Shown here piece by piece: positions 6,203 through 6,284 of a stretch of DNA of 6,284 bases (position 1 is its first letter; each line of letters begins with the position of its first letter). The stretch is from positions 1 to 6,284 of the forward strand of contig JAJRVB010000156.1 of assembly GCA_024277515.1 (NCBI GenBank), read 5' to 3'. The notes under the pieces are model-generated. The model saw nothing but the letters and a program-made list of their open reading frames with translations. It did not search any database and was not told the origin of the DNA. The stretch comes from Nitrospirota bacterium (GTDB taxonomy: Bacteria > Nitrospirota > Thermodesulfovibrionia > UBA6902). Made by a program: the position numbers and the translations under genes.

Positions 6203-6284
6203 TCTTGCTGAATGCTATGTTATCTCCTTCAATATCCACCTCTATTACGTCTCCGGGTCTGAATGTCCCGTCAAGCAGCTTTGC
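6183..6284 (-). CDS. clpB: Clp-family AAA+ ATPase, last 33 codons (ClpB-like; runs off right edge)
   Basis: Only the extreme C-terminus is present: 33 residues ending at TAA 6183-6185. It starts AKLLDGTFRPGDVIEVDI and ends FSKKPIKSR. The pattern LL-x-G-x-[FI]-x-x-GD-x-[VI]-x-VD-[IV]-x-G is the C-terminal small-domain strand pair of class I Clp ATPases. From memory it fits ClpB, the DnaK-partnered disaggregase, which extracts polypeptides from aggregates in the cytoplasm. ClpC and ClpA end in related sequence, so the family is better supported than the exact member. The hybrid kinase gene starts 93 bases downstream on the same strand. The two gene products have no obvious functional link. Confidence 0.55.
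   Translation of the reverse strand, partial: AKLLDGTFRPGDVIEVDIEGDNIAFSKKPIKSR

Overview
The window reads as ordinary bacterial chromosome with every gene on the minus strand, so transcription runs right to left. In that order it holds: the last codons of a Clp/ClpB-like AAA+ ATPase (6183-6284, cut by the right edge); a large membrane-bound hybrid sensor histidine kinase (2721-6089); a receiver-GAF-GGDEF diguanylate cyclase (1266-2699); and the first 390 codons of a RecQ DNA helicase (1-1171, cut by the left edge). I saw no tRNA, rRNA, CRISPR array, insertion sequence or phage gene. The only non-coding stretches are three short gaps of 93, 21 and 94 bases.

Organism: codon use is mixed and GC content is moderate. 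A CHASE/multi-PAS hybrid kinase, a PAS domain with the C-x4-HG...CPH pattern and a GAF domain with a CxCG...DPRH...HGH pattern remind me of anaerobic or metabolically versatile Gram-negative lineages such as Nitrospirota or Desulfobacterota. This is an impression from protein style, not a phylogenetic result.

Working together: the kinase has a periplasmic CHASE sensor, three cytoplasmic PAS domains, a complete HisKA/HATPase core and an intact C-terminal receiver. The next gene, 21 bases downstream and in the same frame, makes a c-di-GMP synthase with intact catalytic GGEEF and inhibitory RxxD sites. The obvious model is a two-gene sensory module that turns extracellular and redox or ligand cues into c-di-GMP. 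However, the phosphoacceptor Asp of the cyclase receiver is replaced by Glu (E69), so a normal phosphotransfer from the kinase is not expected. The cyclase may be permanently switched on at its receiver, or controlled through its Cys/His-rich GAF domain instead.

Regulation visible in the DNA: the cyclase gene has no usable Shine-Dalgarno but has a perfect extended -10 motif (TGTTATAAT) whose expected +1 is the A of its ATG, suggesting a leaderless transcript. recQ has its own good promoter, with a 17-bp palindrome covering the -10 and +1, and a clear GGAGG. The kinase has a weaker promoter candidate. No convincing intrinsic terminator separates the genes, so read-through across the whole cluster remains possible.
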